A stretch of 64,000 nt of DNA from NCBI RefSeq assembly GCF_003285545.1, contig NZ_QLNV01000001.1:124001-188000 (forward strand), read 5' to 3'. The translations under genes and the position numbers were made by a program. Under the pieces are notes generated by a model. It searched no databases and had not been told where the DNA came from. It was given only the letters and a program-made list of their open reading frames with translations. Below are positions 28,046 through 38,839 of the stretch, one piece after another (positions within the stretch are counted from its first letter, which is position 1; every line of letters begins with the position of its first letter). The DNA comes from Sinomicrobium soli. GTDB taxonomy: Bacteria; Bacteroidota; Bacteroidia; Flavobacteriales; Flavobacteriaceae.

Positions 28046-29038
28046 TTAATCTTTATCTAATTTATATTTGGACAGATCCATTCCGAAACTCAATCCCTTT
28101 ACACTTACGAGTTCTTCCAGTTCGGTAAGCGATTTTTTTCCGAAGTTGCGGAATTTCATCAGATCGTTCTTGTTAAAGGATACCAGATCTCCCAGCGTGT
28201 CTACTTCGGCAGCCTTAAGGCAGTTCAATGCACGCACCGACAGATCCAGGTCTACCAGCTTGGTCTTGAGCAATTGCCTCATGTGCAGCGACTCTTCGTC
28301 ATAGGTTTCTGTCTGCGCGATCTCATCTGCCTCAAGTGTGATTCTCTCATCGGAGAACAACATAAAGTGATGGATGAGGATCTTGGCAGCCTCGGTAAGG
28401 GCATCCTTGGGGTGGATGGAACCATCGGTAATGATTTCGAAAACCAGCTTTTCGTAGTCTGTCTTCTGTTCTACACGATAGTTCTCCACACTGTACTTTA
28501 CGTTCTTGATAGGCGTAAAGATAGAGTCGGTAAAAATGGTCCCGATCGACGCATTGGCCTTTTTATTCTCTTCTGCCGGAACATACCCTCTTCCTTTCTC
28601 GATAGTAAGTTCGAGATTGATGTTTACCCCGGACTCCATATTACAGATCACATGATCCGGGTTCAACACCTGGAAACCGGAAATAAACTTCTGGAAATCT
28701 CCTGCTGTCAGTTGCTCTTTTCCCGTAACAGAAACCGAAACGGTCTCATTCTCCACATCTTCTATCTGCCTTTTAAAACGCACCTGTTTCAGGTTCAGTA
28801 TAATTTCCGTAACGTCTTCCACTACACCCGATATGGTAGAGAATTCATGCTCTACGCCTTCTATCTTTACAGATGTAATAGCAAAACCATCCAAAGAAGC
28901 CAGCAAGACTCTTCGCAATGCGTTACCAACGGTCAATCCGTATCCGGGTTCGAGCGGGCGGAATTCAAATTTCCCCTCGAAATCGGAAGAATCGATCATT
29001 ATAACTTTATCGGGCTTTTGAAAATTTAATATTGCCAT
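28046..29038 (-). CDS. rpoA: RNA polymerase alpha subunit
   Basis: 330 residues. The dimerising N-terminal domain is at 1-235 ([23 protein letters not shown], the usual signature), a linker follows, and the C-terminal DNA/activator-binding domain is at about 255-325 ([40 protein letters not shown]). Located between rpsD (21 bases) and rplQ, the standard alpha operon order. Confidence 0.98.
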   Translation of the reverse strand: MAILNFQKPDKVIMIDSSDFEGKFEFRPLEPGYGLTVGNALRRVLLASLDGFAITSVKIEGVEHEFSTISGVVEDVTEIILNLKQVRFKRQIEDVENETVSVSVTGKEQLTAGDFQKFISGFQVLNPDHVICNMESGVNINLELTIEKGRGYVPAEENKKANASIGTIFTDSIFTPIKNVKYSVENYRVEQKTDYEKLVFEIITDGSIHPKDALTEAAKILIHHFMLFSDERITLEADEIAQTETYDEESLHMRQLLKTKLVDLDLSVRALNCLKAAEVDTLGDLVSFNKNDLMKFRNFGKKSLTELEELVSVKGLSFGMDLSKYKLDKD

Positions 29039-29059
29039 AGTTTGACAGCTGTCTGATTA

Positions 29060-29665
29060 TTATTTAGAGTATAACTCGACGATTAATTGTTCCTTAATAT
29101 TTTCCGGGATCTGGAGTCTTTCCGGTATATTAACGAACGTCCCTTCCCTTTTTTCCGTGTTCCAGGTGATCCACTCGTACACCGCCGAGTTATTGGCCAG
29201 CGAGTTCTCGATCACTTCAAGGGATTTTGATTTTTCACGTACGCCGATCACATCACCGGCTTTAAGGGTATATGAAGGAATATTTACGATCTCTCCGTTT
29301 ACGGTAATATGGCGGTGAGATACCAATTGCCTGGCACCCCTTCTCGAAGGGGAAATCCCCATTCTGTACACCACATTATCCAGCCGGGATTCACACAATT
29401 GCAGTAACACCTCACCGGTTACCCCTTTGCTTCGGTTGGCCTTTTCAAAAAGATTCCTGAACTGTCGCTCAAGGATACCATAGGTATACTTGGCTTTTTG
29501 TTTTTCCATCAACTGAACGGCGTACTCCGACTTTTTTCCTCTCCTCCTGTTATTCCCGTGTTGCCCGGGAGGGTAATTTTTCTTTTCAAAAGACTTGTCA
29601 TCACCAAAAATGGGCTCTCCGAACTTTCTAGCGATCTTGGTTTTTGGACCTGTATATCTTGCCAT
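29060..29665 (-). CDS. rpsD: Small ribosomal subunit protein S4
   Basis: 201 residues. The 16S-binding N-terminus ([20 protein letters not shown]) is followed by the S4 RNA-binding domain ([20 protein letters not shown]). In many bacteria S4 represses the alpha operon; no pseudoknot site was searched for. The zinc-binding Cys of some S4 proteins are absent. It is preceded by a 96-base gap after rpsK. Confidence 0.98.
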   Translation of the reverse strand: MARYTGPKTKIARKFGEPIFGDDKSFEKKNYPPGQHGNNRRRGKKSEYAVQLMEKQKAKYTYGILERQFRNLFEKANRSKGVTGEVLLQLCESRLDNVVYRMGISPSRRGARQLVSHRHITVNGEIVNIPSYTLKAGDVIGVREKSKSLEVIENSLANNSAVYEWITWNTEKREGTFVNIPERLQIPENIKEQLIVELYSK

Positions 29666-29761
29666 GTTAAAAAAATTATATGACGACGAAATGATTATGA
29701 ATTAAGGCTTATCCTTCGATAATCGCAAAATATTCCGCCGCTATCCGATTGTAAAATAAAA

Positions 29762-30154
29762 TTAAACTCTTCTTCTCTTGGGCGGGCGACATCCGTTGTG
29801 CGGCAGCGGAGTAACGTCTATGATCTCCGTAACCTCTATACCTGCATTGTGCAGGGTTCTGATGGCAGATTCCCTTCCGTTCCCAGGCCCCTTTACATAG
29901 ACCTTTACTTTCCTCAGACCAGCATCCTGGGCTATTTTAGCAGCATCTTCGGCAGCAACCTGAGCAGCGTACGGGGTATTTTTCTTAGACCCTTTAAAGC
30001 CCATTTTACCGGCAGATGACCATGAAATCACATCACCCTTCTTATTGGTCAGTGCTATGATGATATTGTTGAACGAAGCTGTTACATGTGCCTCACCCAC
30101 AGATTCCACTACAACCTTGCGCTTCTTCGCAGCTTTTGTATTCGACTTTGCCAT
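29762..30154 (-). CDS. rpsK: Small ribosomal subunit protein S11
   Basis: 130 residues with the conserved [13 protein letters not shown]-type helix and the basic C-terminus [16 protein letters not shown] lysine-rich N-terminal extension ([13 protein letters not shown]) precedes the core. Starts 14 bases after rpsM. Confidence 0.98.
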   Translation of the reverse strand: MAKSNTKAAKKRKVVVESVGEAHVTASFNNIIIALTNKKGDVISWSSAGKMGFKGSKKNTPYAAQVAAEDAAKIAQDAGLRKVKVYVKGPGNGRESAIRTLHNAGIEVTEIIDVTPLPHNGCRPPKRRRV

Positions 30155-30168
30155 ATTACCTTACGTTA

Positions 30169-30543
30169 TTATTTGGTTGCCTTCTTCTTGTTAGCAACAG
30201 TTTTTCGCCTGCCTTTACGGGTTCTGGAGTTGTTTTTGGTTCTCTGACCTCTCAACGGTAAACCGATACGGTGCCGGATACCGCGATAACAACCTATATC
30301 CATGAGACGCTTGATGTTCAACTGTACTTCAGAGCGCAATTCACCTTCAATCTTAAAAGCACCTACAGCCTCACGGATCCGGTTGATCTCCTCATCCGTC
30401 CAGTCAGACACTTTAGTATCTTCATTTACTTCAGCTTTTGCCAGTATGTCTTTGGCCCGGCTTTTTCCGATACCGAAAATATAAGTCAGTGAGATAACTC
30501 CACGCTTATGTTTAGGTATATCTACTCCTGCAATTCTTGCCAT
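30169..30543 (-). CDS. rpsM: Small ribosomal subunit protein S13
   Basis: 124 residues. It starts with [19 protein letters not shown] and ends in the basic tail [17 protein letters not shown] typical of S13, which contacts tRNA and S19 in the subunit head. Only 2 bases separate it from rpmJ. Confidence 0.98.
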   Translation of the reverse strand: MARIAGVDIPKHKRGVISLTYIFGIGKSRAKDILAKAEVNEDTKVSDWTDEEINRIREAVGAFKIEGELRSEVQLNIKRLMDIGCYRGIRHRIGLPLRGQRTKNNSRTRKGRRKTVANKKKATK

Positions 30544-30545
30544 AA

Positions 30546-30662
30546 TTACCCTTGTCTTTGTTTAAATCTAGGATTCTTTTTATTAATTACGTACAATTTC
30601 CCCTTACGACGCACAATTTTGCACTCGGGACTTCTCTTTTTTAGTGATGCTCTTACTTTCAT
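30546..30662 (-). CDS. rpmJ: Large ribosomal subunit protein L36, zinc-free type
   Basis: 38 residues ([20 protein letters not shown] at the start, NPRFKQRQG at the end). Three of the four zinc ligands of classical L36 are replaced (Ser11, Asn27 and Phe33 in place of Cys, Cys and His); only Cys14 remains. So this is the C-minus paralogue that needs no zinc. It lies between infA and rpsM, its usual site. Confidence 0.95.
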   Translation of the reverse strand: MKVRASLKKRSPECKIVRRKGKLYVINKKNPRFKQRQG

Positions 30663-30712
30663 GATAATTCAATGTTCAGGTCCGGACGCGGCATATACCG
30701 TCTGCCCGGCCA

Positions 30713-30928
30713 TTAATATCTATATGTGATCCTGGCTTTTGTGAGATCGTAAGGGCTCATTTCGAGCTTTACCTTATCCCCCGGCAACAATTTTATATAG
30801 TGCATACGCATCTTTCCGGAAATATGGGCCGTAACGACGTGCCCGTTTTCCAGTTCAACACGGAACATTGCGTTCGACAATGCTTCGATAATCGTACCAT
30901 CCTGCTCTATTGCTGCTTGTTTCGCCAT
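30713..30928 (-). CDS. infA: Translation initiation factor IF-1
   Basis: 71 residues forming the S1-type OB fold ([52 protein letters not shown]). It binds the ribosomal A site during initiation. 98 bases after secY and 50 before rpmJ. Confidence 0.97.
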   Translation of the reverse strand: MAKQAAIEQDGTIIEALSNAMFRVELENGHVVTAHISGKMRMHYIKLLPGDKVKLEMSPYDLTKARITYRY

Positions 30929-31026
30929 GTATTACACTTCTGTATTTTAATTACTGCCTTTTCTTAAGGCGGCACAAATTTATGATTTTTCTGCTTATGA
31001 TCGAAAAGCTATCCGAACATTTACGC

Positions 31027-32370
31027 TCAGGCTACTACTTTCCGGTTTTTTCCGGTCTTCATAAGACCGTCATAATGCCTGTTCAGCAGATACGAATTTA
31101 CCTGTTGCATGGTATCTATCGCCACTCCCACCATAATCAGGAGCGAAGTTCCTCCGTAAAACAGGGCCCATCCCTGCTGCATTCCCACGATCTTAACAAC
31201 GAAAGCCGGTAATATGGCTATAATTGCCAGAAAAATGGATCCCGGGAAGGTGATCAGCGACATGATCTTGTCCAGGTAATCACCGGTTTCCTTACCGGGT
31301 TTTACCCCGGGTATAAAACCGCCGCTTCTCTTGAGATCGTCGGCCATCTTGTTGGTAGGCACCGTGATCGCCGTATAAAAGTAGGTAAATATTATAATCA
31401 GCAATGCGAAAACAAGATTATACCAGAACCCGAAAATATCCATAAATGCCGACTGTACCGATTGGGCCGCTTCCGAACTCGACAATCCGGCCAACGCACC
31501 CGGTACAAACATGATCGCCTGGGCAAATATGATAGGCATTACTCCCGAAGCATTGAGCTTGAGGGGGATATACTGCCGTGAACCGAAAACATTTTTCTCA
31601 TACCCGCCTGAAGATGTCCGCCTGGCGTACTGCACCGGTATCTGCCTGGTAGCCATAACCAGCATGATCGAAGCCAGAATTACAACAAACCAGATCACAA
31701 GCTCGATGAGAATAAGCATTAACCCACCATTATTTTCAGACACCCGGGAAGCAAACTCCTGGATAAACGACTGCGGAAGACGGGCAATGATACCCACCAT
31801 AATGAGCAGTGAAATACCGTTTCCGATACCTTTATCGGTAATCTTTTCACCCAGCCACATGGCAAAAATGGTTCCGGTAACGAGAATAATTACCGAAGGG
31901 ATGATAAAATCAAGCCCTTTTCCCAGTAAAAATGCACTTTCCGGCACCCCCAGTGCTCCCAGGCCATAGAGATAGGCCGGAGCCTGTACCACACATATAG
32001 CTATGGTAAGCCAACGTGTAATCTGGTTAATGGTCTTTCTGCCACTCTCTCCCTCCTTCTGCAGTTTCTGCAGGTAAGGAACAGCTATCCCCATCAACTG
32101 TACCACAATCGAAGCAGATATATAAGGCATAATACCAAGAGCAAATACGGAAGCATTGGCAAAAGCCCCTCCCGTAAACGCGTTGAGAATTCCCAGTAAA
32201 CCGGTATCTGTCTTGCTGGACAGTTCGGCGAGTTGTACAGAATCAACACCCGGAAGAACGATCTGAGTACCGAAGCGGTATACCAGCAGCAACCCCAGGG
32301 TTACCACGATACGGCTTCTGAGCTCTTCTATTTTCCAAACGTTGCTAAGTGTCTCCAAAAATTTTTTCAT
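31027..32370 (-). CDS. secY: Protein translocase subunit SecY
   Basis: 447 residues with ten hydrophobic segments. Signatures include FALGIMPYISASIVVQLM (family signature region), KITDKGIGNGISLLI and the cytoplasmic loop before VMATRQIPVQYARR. It forms the membrane channel for Sec-dependent export with SecE and SecG. Located after rplO (13 bases), the standard spc operon position. Confidence 0.98.
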   Translation of the reverse strand: MKKFLETLSNVWKIEELRSRIVVTLGLLLVYRFGTQIVLPGVDSVQLAELSSKTDTGLLGILNAFTGGAFANASVFALGIMPYISASIVVQLMGIAVPYLQKLQKEGESGRKTINQITRWLTIAICVVQAPAYLYGLGALGVPESAFLLGKGLDFIIPSVIILVTGTIFAMWLGEKITDKGIGNGISLLIMVGIIARLPQSFIQEFASRVSENNGGLMLILIELVIWFVVILASIMLVMATRQIPVQYARRTSSGGYEKNVFGSRQYIPLKLNASGVMPIIFAQAIMFVPGALAGLSSSEAAQSVQSAFMDIFGFWYNLVFALLIIIFTYFYTAITVPTNKMADDLKRSGGFIPGVKPGKETGDYLDKIMSLITFPGSIFLAIIAILPAFVVKIVGMQQGWALFYGGTSLLIMVGVAIDTMQQVNSYLLNRHYDGLMKTGKNRKVVA

Positions 32371-32383
32371 GGTCGGTGTTTTC

Positions 32384-32836
32384 TTATACGGTTACCGCCT
32401 CTCCTCCGGCTTTTTCTATAGCCGCTTTGGCACTCGCGGTAAATTTGTGTGCAGATACTTTAAGTTTGGCCTTCAGTTCTCCTCCACCCAGTATTTTAAC
32501 CAGATCAGAACGTTTAACCACCCTTTTCGTTACCAGAGTTTCCAGGTCTACCGTATCGGTAATCACACCCTTATCTACCATTTCCTGTAGCTTCCCAAGA
32601 TTAATACCTACGTATTCCTTACGGTTTATATTGTTGAAACCGAACTTGGGAACCCTTCTCTGTAACGGCATCTGGCCACCTTCAAAACCGATCTTCTTGG
32701 AATATCCGGAACGGGACTTGGCACCCTTATGTCCCCGGGTAGCGGTTCCTCCTTTTCCGGATCCTTCTCCGCGGCCCACACGTTTTCCGTCCTTATGCAC
32801 TGAACCTTCTGCCGGTTTTAAGTTACTTAAGTTCAT
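32384..32836 (-). CDS. rplO: Large ribosomal subunit protein L15
   Basis: 150 residues. The glycine/lysine-rich N-terminus (VGRGEGSGKGGTATRGHKG) and the C-terminal globular domain (LVKILGGGELKAKLKVSAHK) are both complete. Between rpmD and secY. Confidence 0.98.
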   Translation of the reverse strand: MNLSNLKPAEGSVHKDGKRVGRGEGSGKGGTATRGHKGAKSRSGYSKKIGFEGGQMPLQRRVPKFGFNNINRKEYVGINLGKLQEMVDKGVITDTVDLETLVTKRVVKRSDLVKILGGGELKAKLKVSAHKFTASAKAAIEKAGGEAVTV

Positions 32837-32850
32837 ACCTGTATTGTTAA

Positions 32851-33030
32851 TTAAGCCTCCTCTACGGAAACCAAATGTTTTACTTTATTTACCATACCAA
32901 GGATATTCGGTGTAGCGTCGTGCTCTACAACCTGTCCTATTTTTCTAAGGCCAAGCGCTTCGAGGGTTCGTTTCTGATCCTGAGGGCGCTTAATCTGGCT
33001 CCTTACCTGTGTTACTTTAATTTTTGCCAT
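32851..33030 (-). CDS. rpmD: Large ribosomal subunit protein L30
   Basis: 59 residues read from the minus-strand ATG at 33030: MAKIKVTQVRSQIKRPQDQK, then RTLEALGLRKIGQVVEHDAT, ending VSVEEA. This is the short bacterial L30. It fits exactly between rpsE (11 bases) and rplO (14 bases). Confidence 0.96.
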   Translation of the reverse strand: MAKIKVTQVRSQIKRPQDQKRTLEALGLRKIGQVVEHDATPNILGMVNKVKHLVSVEEA

Positions 33031-33041
33031 GTTATCCTTGT

Positions 33042-33566
33042 TTACCCTTTAAAAACTTTCTCCAGAGATATTCCCCGTTGCACAGCAACAGTCCGGGCAT
33101 CTCTCAACTGTAACAGTGCGTCAAAAGTAGCTTTCACAACATTGTGGGGGTTGGAAGACCCCTGGGATTTCGACAGTACGTCAGACACTCCCAACGATTC
33201 CAGTACGGAACGCACCGTTCCTCCGGCGATCACTCCGGTACCGTGCGAAGCAGGCTGAATATACACTCTTGCCCCACCGTATTTACCGCGCTGCTCATGA
33301 GGAAGCGTTCCCTTGTTAAGGGGAATCCGAACCAGGTTCTTTTTCGCATCTTCGACCGCTTTGGAAATAGCATCGGCAACCTCTTTGGATTTGCCAAGAC
33401 CATGTCCTACCACACCGTTTTCGTCACCTACCACTACTATAGCGGAAAAGCCGAATGCCCTACCTCCTTTAGTAACCTTAGTAACTCTCTGTACGCCAAC
33501 CAGACGATCTTTCAGTTCGAGTCCGCCGGGTTTTACCAATTCCACGTTTTTGTATTTCTGAAACAT
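33042..33566 (-). CDS. rpsE: Small ribosomal subunit protein S5
   Basis: 174 residues. The double-stranded-RNA-binding-like N-terminal domain ([19 protein letters not shown]) is followed by the C-terminal domain ([19 protein letters not shown]). It takes part in decoding accuracy. 6 bases after rplR. Confidence 0.98.
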   Translation of the reverse strand: MFQKYKNVELVKPGGLELKDRLVGVQRVTKVTKGGRAFGFSAIVVVGDENGVVGHGLGKSKEVADAISKAVEDAKKNLVRIPLNKGTLPHEQRGKYGGARVYIQPASHGTGVIAGGTVRSVLESLGVSDVLSKSQGSSNPHNVVKATFDALLQLRDARTVAVQRGISLEKVFKG

Positions 33567-33572
33567 AATTTC

Positions 33573-33929
33573 TTAGAATTTTAGTCCGCCTTCCCTGGCT
33601 CCTTCTGCCAATGATTTAACTCTTCCGTGATACAGGTATCCACCTCTGTCAAAAGAGACCGTTTCGACACCTGCCTTGATCGCCTTTTCGGCGATAGCCT
33701 TACCCACTAAAGCAGAAATCTCGGATTTTGTCCCTTCAGATCCGGCGATATCCTTGTCCCTTGAAGAAGCCGAAGCAAGTGTAACCCCGTTAACATCGTC
33801 TACCAGTTGTGCGTATATCTCCTTATTACTTCTGAAAACAGCCAGTCTGGGTCTTTCGGCCGTACCGCTAACCACTTTCCTGATCCTGTTTTTTATACGT
33901 TGTCTTCTTTCCGTCTTTGATAATGCCAT
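33573..33929 (-). CDS. rplR: Large ribosomal subunit protein L18
   Basis: 118 residues with a basic N-terminus ([20 protein letters not shown]) and the core [18 protein letters not shown] ending in [20 protein letters not shown]. It binds 5S rRNA with L5 and L25. 11 bases after rplF. Confidence 0.98.
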   Translation of the reverse strand: MALSKTERRQRIKNRIRKVVSGTAERPRLAVFRSNKEIYAQLVDDVNGVTLASASSRDKDIAGSEGTKSEISALVGKAIAEKAIKAGVETVSFDRGGYLYHGRVKSLAEGAREGGLKF

Positions 33930-33940
33930 AATGCTAATTA

Positions 33941-34483
33941 TTAAGCTGATTTACCTGCTTTTCTTCTCAATACCTCACCAACAAACTTAATACCTTTACC
34001 CTTGTATGGCTCGGGTTTACGGAAAGAACGTATCTTCGCCGCCACCTGGCCTACAAGTTGCTTATCGTAAGAAGTAAGCTTTATAATAGGGTTTTTTCCC
34101 TTTTCGGATATGGTCTCGACTTTTACCTCAGGGGCAAGTTCCAGAACGATATTATGCGAAAATCCCAGAGCGAGATCCAGCTTTTGTCCCTGGTTACTGG
34201 CCCTGTATCCTACACCTACCAGTTCGAGTTCCTTGGTATATCCTTCAGAAACCCCTATCACCATATTGTTGACCAAAGTACGGTAAAGACCGTGCTTTGC
34301 TTTCTGTTCTTTGCTATCATCGGTAACTTCCAGTACCACCTGTCCGTCCTCCTGCTTCACAGCGACGTCCCTGATTTCCTGGGTTAGCTCTCCTAATTTT
34401 CCCTTAACGGTTACGACATTGTCCTTAATGGTTACCGTAACTCCATCGGGTATATTTACCGGACTCTTTCCTATTCGTGACAT
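33941..34483 (-). CDS. rplF: Large ribosomal subunit protein L6
   Basis: 180 residues with the two tandem L6 domains, starting [17 protein letters not shown] and containing the C-terminal signature [16 protein letters not shown]. 19 bases after rpsH. Confidence 0.98.
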   Translation of the reverse strand: MSRIGKSPVNIPDGVTVTIKDNVVTVKGKLGELTQEIRDVAVKQEDGQVVLEVTDDSKEQKAKHGLYRTLVNNMVIGVSEGYTKELELVGVGYRASNQGQKLDLALGFSHNIVLELAPEVKVETISEKGKNPIIKLTSYDKQLVGQVAAKIRSFRKPEPYKGKGIKFVGEVLRRKAGKSA

Positions 34484-34502
34484 TTCTTCTTGTCTTTATT
34501 TT

Positions 34503-34901
34503 TTAGTAAACGTAACACAATACTTCGCCCCCAACATTCTCGTTCCTGGCCTGTTTGCTGGTCATTACTCCGTGAGAAGTAGACACAATGGCAATACCAA
34601 GACCGTTCAGCACCCTGGGAAGATCGCTTGAGCCCGCATATTTACGCAAGCCCGGTTTACTCACACGCTGTATTTTTCTGATCACCGGCTCTTTGGTGGC
34701 CTTATCGTATTTCAGCGCAATCTTAATCTTTCCCTGTACGGCATTATCCTCAAACTTATAGCTCAGGATATACCCCTGGTCAAAAAGGATCTTGGTGATC
34801 TCTTTTTTCAAATTGGAAGCAGGAATCTCCACCACCCTGTGCCCGGCACTGCTGGCATTCCTGATTCTCGTCAAATAATCTGCAATAGGATCTGTATACA
34901 T
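34503..34901 (-). CDS. rpsH: Small ribosomal subunit protein S8
   Basis: 132 residues ([20 protein letters not shown] at the start; [17 protein letters not shown] signature near the end). In E. coli S8 also represses the spc operon. 62 bases after rpsN. Confidence 0.98.
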   Translation of the reverse strand: MYTDPIADYLTRIRNASSAGHRVVEIPASNLKKEITKILFDQGYILSYKFEDNAVQGKIKIALKYDKATKEPVIRKIQRVSKPGLRKYAGSSDLPRVLNGLGIAIVSTSHGVMTSKQARNENVGGEVLCYVY

Positions 34902-34963
34902 CTATAAAAATTTGCGGTAGTAGTTTTCGCCTGTCTCATCGCGAACTTACCACCCGTTAAAAA

Positions 34964-35233
34964 TTACCAACTTGCCTTCTTAACCCCGGGAATAAGCCCC
35001 TGGTTGGCCATTTCGCGGAAAGTAACCCGCGATATACCGAAAACCCTCATATACCCTTTTGGTCTTCCGGTAAGCTTGCAACGGTTGTGCAGCCTTACAG
35101 GCGATGCGTTTTTAGGCAGCTTCTGCAGTGCTTCATAATCGCCGGCCTCCTTAAGAGCCTTGCGTTTTTCAGCATACCTGGCCACCAGTTTTCTTCTCTT
35201 CACCTCGCGGGCTTTCATGGATTCTTTAGCCAT
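34964..35233 (-). CDS. rpsN: Small ribosomal subunit protein S14, zinc-free type
   Basis: 89 residues ([40 protein letters not shown]). Only one Cys is present, so the CxxC-CxxC zinc site of the short S14 form is missing: this is the long C-minus type, in line with the zinc-free L36 nearby. 2 bases after rplE. Confidence 0.98.
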   Translation of the reverse strand: MAKESMKAREVKRRKLVARYAEKRKALKEAGDYEALQKLPKNASPVRLHNRCKLTGRPKGYMRVFGISRVTFREMANQGLIPGVKKASW

Positions 35234-35235
35234 AC

Positions 35236-35787
35236 TTAATTCTTTTTAAAAGGTAATCCCAATTCGCTTAACAATGATTTTGCCTCCTTATCGGTACCGG
35301 CAGAGGTCACAAAGGTAATATCCATTCCTGAAATACGGTTGACCTTGTCGATATCTATTTCGGGAAATATGATCTGCTCGGTAATTCCGAGGTTGTAATT
35401 TCCACGACCGTCAAAACCATTGGCCTTGATACCGCCGAAATCCCTGACCCTCGGGAGCGCACTGGTTACCAGACGATCCAGGAATTCGTACATACGGTCT
35501 CCTCTCAGGGTAACCTTGGCTCCGATGGGCATCCCCTTACGAAGTTTAAACGAGGCCACATCCTTCTTCGAAATGGTAGCCACAGCTTTCTGTCCCGTAA
35601 TGGTTGTCAGTTCGTCTACTGCATAGTCTATGAGCTTCTTATCTGCAACGGCAGCTCCTACACCACGGCTTACCACTATTTTTTCCAGTCGGGGCACTTC
35701 CATTACATTCTTGTACCCGAACTCATCCTTCAGAGCAGCGATAACCTTGTCCCTGTACTCTTGCTTCAATCTCGGAATATATGCCAT
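35236..35787 (-). CDS. rplE: Large ribosomal subunit protein L5
   Basis: 183 residues ([20 protein letters not shown] start, [20 protein letters not shown]-like centre, [20 protein letters not shown] end). It binds 5S rRNA and contacts P-site tRNA. 2 bases after rplX. Confidence 0.98.
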   Translation of the reverse strand: MAYIPRLKQEYRDKVIAALKDEFGYKNVMEVPRLEKIVVSRGVGAAVADKKLIDYAVDELTTITGQKAVATISKKDVASFKLRKGMPIGAKVTLRGDRMYEFLDRLVTSALPRVRDFGGIKANGFDGRGNYNLGITEQIIFPEIDIDKVNRISGMDITFVTSAGTDKEAKSLLSELGLPFKKN

Positions 35788-35789
35788 AA

Positions 35790-36104
35790 CTAAATAACTT
35801 CGTTGGATTTCTTGGAAACTCTCACTTTCTTGCCATCCTTGACTTCATATCCTACCCTGGTAGTTTCCTTGCTCTTAGGATCTATGAGCGCCAGGTTGGA
35901 GATATGGATAGCAGCCTCTTTCTGAACAATACCTCCCTGAGGATTGTTAGCACTGGGCTTCTGGTGTTTCGAAACCAGGTTCACCCCTTCTACTATCGCC
36001 TTGTTCTTTTCACGATCTACCTTCAGGACCTTGCCTTCCTCTCCTTTGTGGTCTCCGGCAATAACCCTTACAGTATCTCCTGATTTTATTTTTAGCTTTA
36101 TCAT
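35790..36104 (-). CDS. rplX: Large ribosomal subunit protein L24
   Basis: 104 residues with the KOW motif ([20 protein letters not shown]) that initiates large-subunit assembly. 15 bases after rplN. Confidence 0.98.
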   Translation of the reverse strand: MIKLKIKSGDTVRVIAGDHKGEEGKVLKVDREKNKAIVEGVNLVSKHQKPSANNPQGGIVQKEAAIHISNLALIDPKSKETTRVGYEVKDGKKVRVSKKSNEVI

Positions 36105-36119
36105 TTTTCTACGTATGTA

Positions 36120-36488
36120 TTACAGCACTTCCGGTGCCAATGATACAATTTTCATAAACTGCTTGTCGCGAAGCTCTCTCGCTACCGGCCCGAACACACG
36201 TGTACCGCGCATCTCGCCGGTGGGATTCAGCAACACACAGGCATTGTCATCAAAACGGATATAAGAACCGTCAGGTCTTCTCACTTCCTTCTTGGTACGC
36301 ACAACAACAGCGGTAGATACCTGTCCCTTTTTAACGTTTCCGTTAGGGGTAGCTTCTTTTACGGTAACAACGATCTTGTCGCCCACAGAAGCATATCTTC
36401 TCTTTGTACCTCCGAGAACACGAATAGTCAGAACTTCCTTGGCCCCGGTATTATCGGCCACCTTTAATCTTGTTTCTTGCTGTACCAT
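36120..36488 (-). CDS. rplN: Large ribosomal subunit protein L14
   Basis: 122 residues ([40 protein letters not shown]), the canonical length. 2 bases after rpsQ. Confidence 0.98.
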   Translation of the reverse strand: MVQQETRLKVADNTGAKEVLTIRVLGGTKRRYASVGDKIVVTVKEATPNGNVKKGQVSTAVVVRTKKEVRRPDGSYIRFDDNACVLLNPTGEMRGTRVFGPVARELRDKQFMKIVSLAPEVL

Positions 36489-36490
36489 AA

Positions 36491-36751
36491 TTACTTCGCT
36501 CTTTCAATGATTTCAACTAACCTCCAACACTTGGTTCTACTCAACGGACGTGTCTCCATTATTTTTACCGTATCACCGATGTTGCAATCGTTCTTTTCAT
36601 CGTGCGCCACATACTTTTTTGTCTTGAGCACGAACTTTCCGTACATAGGGTGTTTCACACGTTTAACTTCTGAAACCACTATGGATTTCTCCATTTTGTT
36701 GCTGGTAACGACCCCTATTCTTTCTTTTCTTAATCTTCTTTTTTCTTCCAT
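36491..36751 (-). CDS. rpsQ: Small ribosomal subunit protein S17
   Basis: 86 residues from the ATG at 36751 ([20 protein letters not shown]), the family's usual start. An upstream in-frame ATG at 36763 adds MLLK, lies only 4 bases from the rpmC stop and is less likely. OB fold with the signature [20 protein letters not shown]. Confidence 0.96.
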   Translation of the reverse strand: MEEKRRLRKERIGVVTSNKMEKSIVVSEVKRVKHPMYGKFVLKTKKYVAHDEKNDCNIGDTVKIMETRPLSRTKCWRLVEIIERAK

Positions 36752-36767
36752 CTTAAGCAGCATAGGA

Positions 36768-36959
36768 TTATTCTACTTCCCTTTTTGTTAGCTCAGTAGC
36801 CAAACGGGCAACCGTTCTTCTCACCTTTCTGAGCTGAAGCGGATTTTCAAGCGGAGTGACAGCGTGAGCCATTTTTAAGTCTGCGTAATTCTTTTTGAAT
36901 TCACCAAGCTTTTCCTGGAGCTCAGCAACAGATAATTCTCTAATTTCTGACTGTTTCAT
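36768..36959 (-). CDS. rpmC: Large ribosomal subunit protein L29
   Basis: 63 residues, two-helix protein ([39 protein letters not shown]) at the exit of the peptide tunnel. 14 bases after rplP. Confidence 0.97.
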   Translation of the reverse strand: MKQSEIRELSVAELQEKLGEFKKNYADLKMAHAVTPLENPLQLRKVRRTVARLATELTKREVE

Positions 36960-36973
36960 AATTCATCCAATTA

Positions 36974-37393
36974 TTAAGCTGAATAATCTCTTGCCACGAT
37001 AAACTTGGTTCGAACCGGAAGTTTCTGAGCGGCCAGACGCAATGCCTCCTTGGCAACATCCATAGGCACTCCTCCTACTTCGAACATGATTCTTCCCGGC
37101 TTCACCACTGCAGCCCAGTATTCCACCGCACCTTTACCTTTACCCATACGTACTTCGAGAGGTTTTTTGGTAATAGGCTTATCCGGAAATATCTTGATCC
37201 ACAGTTGTCCTTCCCTTTTCATATAACGGGTAGCTGCTACACGGGCGGCCTCGATCTGACGCGCTGTTATAAAAGAAGAGTCCAGTGATTTTATACCAAA
37301 CATTCCGTTAGAAAGCTCATGACCTCTTTGGGAAACCCCCTTCATGCGCCCCTTCTGCTGTTTGCGATATTTGGTTCTTTTTGGCTGTAACAT
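36974..37393 (-). CDS. rplP: Large ribosomal subunit protein L16
   Basis: 139 residues ([19 protein letters not shown] start; [20 protein letters not shown] signature). 19 bases after rpsC. Confidence 0.98.
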   Translation of the reverse strand: MLQPKRTKYRKQQKGRMKGVSQRGHELSNGMFGIKSLDSSFITARQIEAARVAATRYMKREGQLWIKIFPDKPITKKPLEVRMGKGKGAVEYWAAVVKPGRIMFEVGGVPMDVAKEALRLAAQKLPVRTKFIVARDYSA

Positions 37394-37412
37394 TTTTCCT
37401 TACTTTAAAAAA

Positions 37413-38123
37413 TTACTTTCTTCGGCGTGCTTTTTTGGCACCACCTTTACCGCCCTGCTGTTTTTTGGACATTCCCACCAGCGGAGACAATTCTCTCTTT
37501 CCGTAAACCTCGCCTTTCATGATCCATACCTTAACACCGAGCCTCCCATAAGTGGTATGGGCTTCGGCCTGGGCATAATCGATATCCGCCCTGAAGGTAG
37601 ACAACGGGATCCTTCCTTCCTTATACGATTCGGAACGCGCCATTTCCGCGCCGTTCAAACGTCCGGAAATCTGAACCTTAACCCCTTCGGCATTCATACG
37701 GATGGCAGCGGCAATAGCCATTTTCACCGCACGCCTGTAACTGATCCTGCTTTCGATCTGACGCGCTATACTCGCTGCGACAAGATTGGCATCCAGCTCC
37801 GGCCTCTTGATCTCGAAAATATTGATCTGGACCTCCTTTTCGGTAATCTTCTTGAGTTCTTCCTTCAGCTTGTCTACCTCCTGACCGCCTTTTCCGATAA
37901 TAATACCGGGACGAGCCGTAGTGATAGTAACGGTTACAAGCTTAAGGGTCCTTTCGATAATCACCCTTGAAACACTTGCTTTCGATAAACGGGCATGAAC
38001 GTACTTCCTGATCTTATCGTCTTCTGCGATCTTATCACCGTAGTCCTTTCCTCCGTACCAGTTAGATTCCCATCCCCTGATTATACCGAGGCGATTTCCT
38101 ATTGGATTTGTCTTTTGTCCCAT
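37413..38123 (-). CDS. rpsC: Small ribosomal subunit protein S3
   Basis: 236 residues. The KH domain ([20 protein letters not shown]) and S3 C-terminal domain ([20 protein letters not shown]) are complete. A short Lys/Gly/Arg tail ([17 protein letters not shown]) closes it. 8 bases after rplV. Confidence 0.98.
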   Translation of the reverse strand: MGQKTNPIGNRLGIIRGWESNWYGGKDYGDKIAEDDKIRKYVHARLSKASVSRVIIERTLKLVTVTITTARPGIIIGKGGQEVDKLKEELKKITEKEVQINIFEIKRPELDANLVAASIARQIESRISYRRAVKMAIAAAIRMNAEGVKVQISGRLNGAEMARSESYKEGRIPLSTFRADIDYAQAEAHTTYGRLGVKVWIMKGEVYGKRELSPLVGMSKKQQGGKGGAKKARRRK

Positions 38124-38131
38124 CTATCTTC

Positions 38132-38539
38132 CTAGCTTTGTGTGTTATTATTAGCTCCTAATACCAGTGTTACGTGGTTGGAACGCTTTCTTATCCTGTG
38201 CGCACGCCCCTGGGGTGCCGGACGAAGCCTCTTAAGCATGCTTCCCCCGTCCACACGGATCTCCTTTACAAACAGGTCAGCTTCCTCTATACTCGCATCC
38301 TCGTTTTTTACCTGCCAGTTGGCAATAGCCGACAACAACAGTTTTTCCAGACGCCGCGAAGCTTCTTTCTGACTGAATTTCAAAATAGCAAGCGCTTTTT
38401 CCACTTTCTCTCCCCGAACCAGGTCTGCAACCAGACGCATTTTTCTGGGCGAAGTAGGGCAGTTATTCAACTTGGCAAACGCCAGGCTCTTCCTGGCTTC
38501 CTTGAGCTGTTCCGCTCTTTGTCTTTTACGAACTCCCAT
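38132..38539 (-). CDS. rplV: Large ribosomal subunit protein L22
   Basis: 135 residues. The core contains [20 protein letters not shown] and the C-terminal [20 protein letters not shown] loop lining the exit tunnel. 9 bases after rpsS. Confidence 0.98.
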   Translation of the reverse strand: MGVRKRQRAEQLKEARKSLAFAKLNNCPTSPRKMRLVADLVRGEKVEKALAILKFSQKEASRRLEKLLLSAIANWQVKNEDASIEEADLFVKEIRVDGGSMLKRLRPAPQGRAHRIRKRSNHVTLVLGANNNTQS

Positions 38540-38548
38540 AGCTTCCTG

Positions 38549-38827
38549 TTATTTTTTTCCTTTATTCTTTGCACCCGCATGCCCCCGGAAGGACCTTGTC
38601 GGTGAAAATTCTCCTAATTTATGCCCCACCATGTTTTCAGTAACATAAACGGGTACAAACTGACGACCGTTGTGCACAGCTATGGTTTGCCCAACAAAAT
38701 CCGGGGTAATCATGGAAGCCCTTGACCAGGTCTTGATCACGGTTTTCTTTCCGGACTCTATATTCTGCTGTACTTTCTTCTCCAAACTATAGTGAACGTA
38801 CGGTCCTTTCTTTAACGAACGTGCCAT
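38549..38827 (-). CDS. rpsS: Small ribosomal subunit protein S19
   Basis: 92 residues ([20 protein letters not shown]; signature [19 protein letters not shown]). 12 bases after rplB. Confidence 0.98.
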   Translation of the reverse strand: MARSLKKGPYVHYSLEKKVQQNIESGKKTVIKTWSRASMITPDFVGQTIAVHNGRQFVPVYVTENMVGHKLGEFSPTRSFRGHAGAKNKGKK

Positions 38828-38839
38828 CTGTTATCTCTT

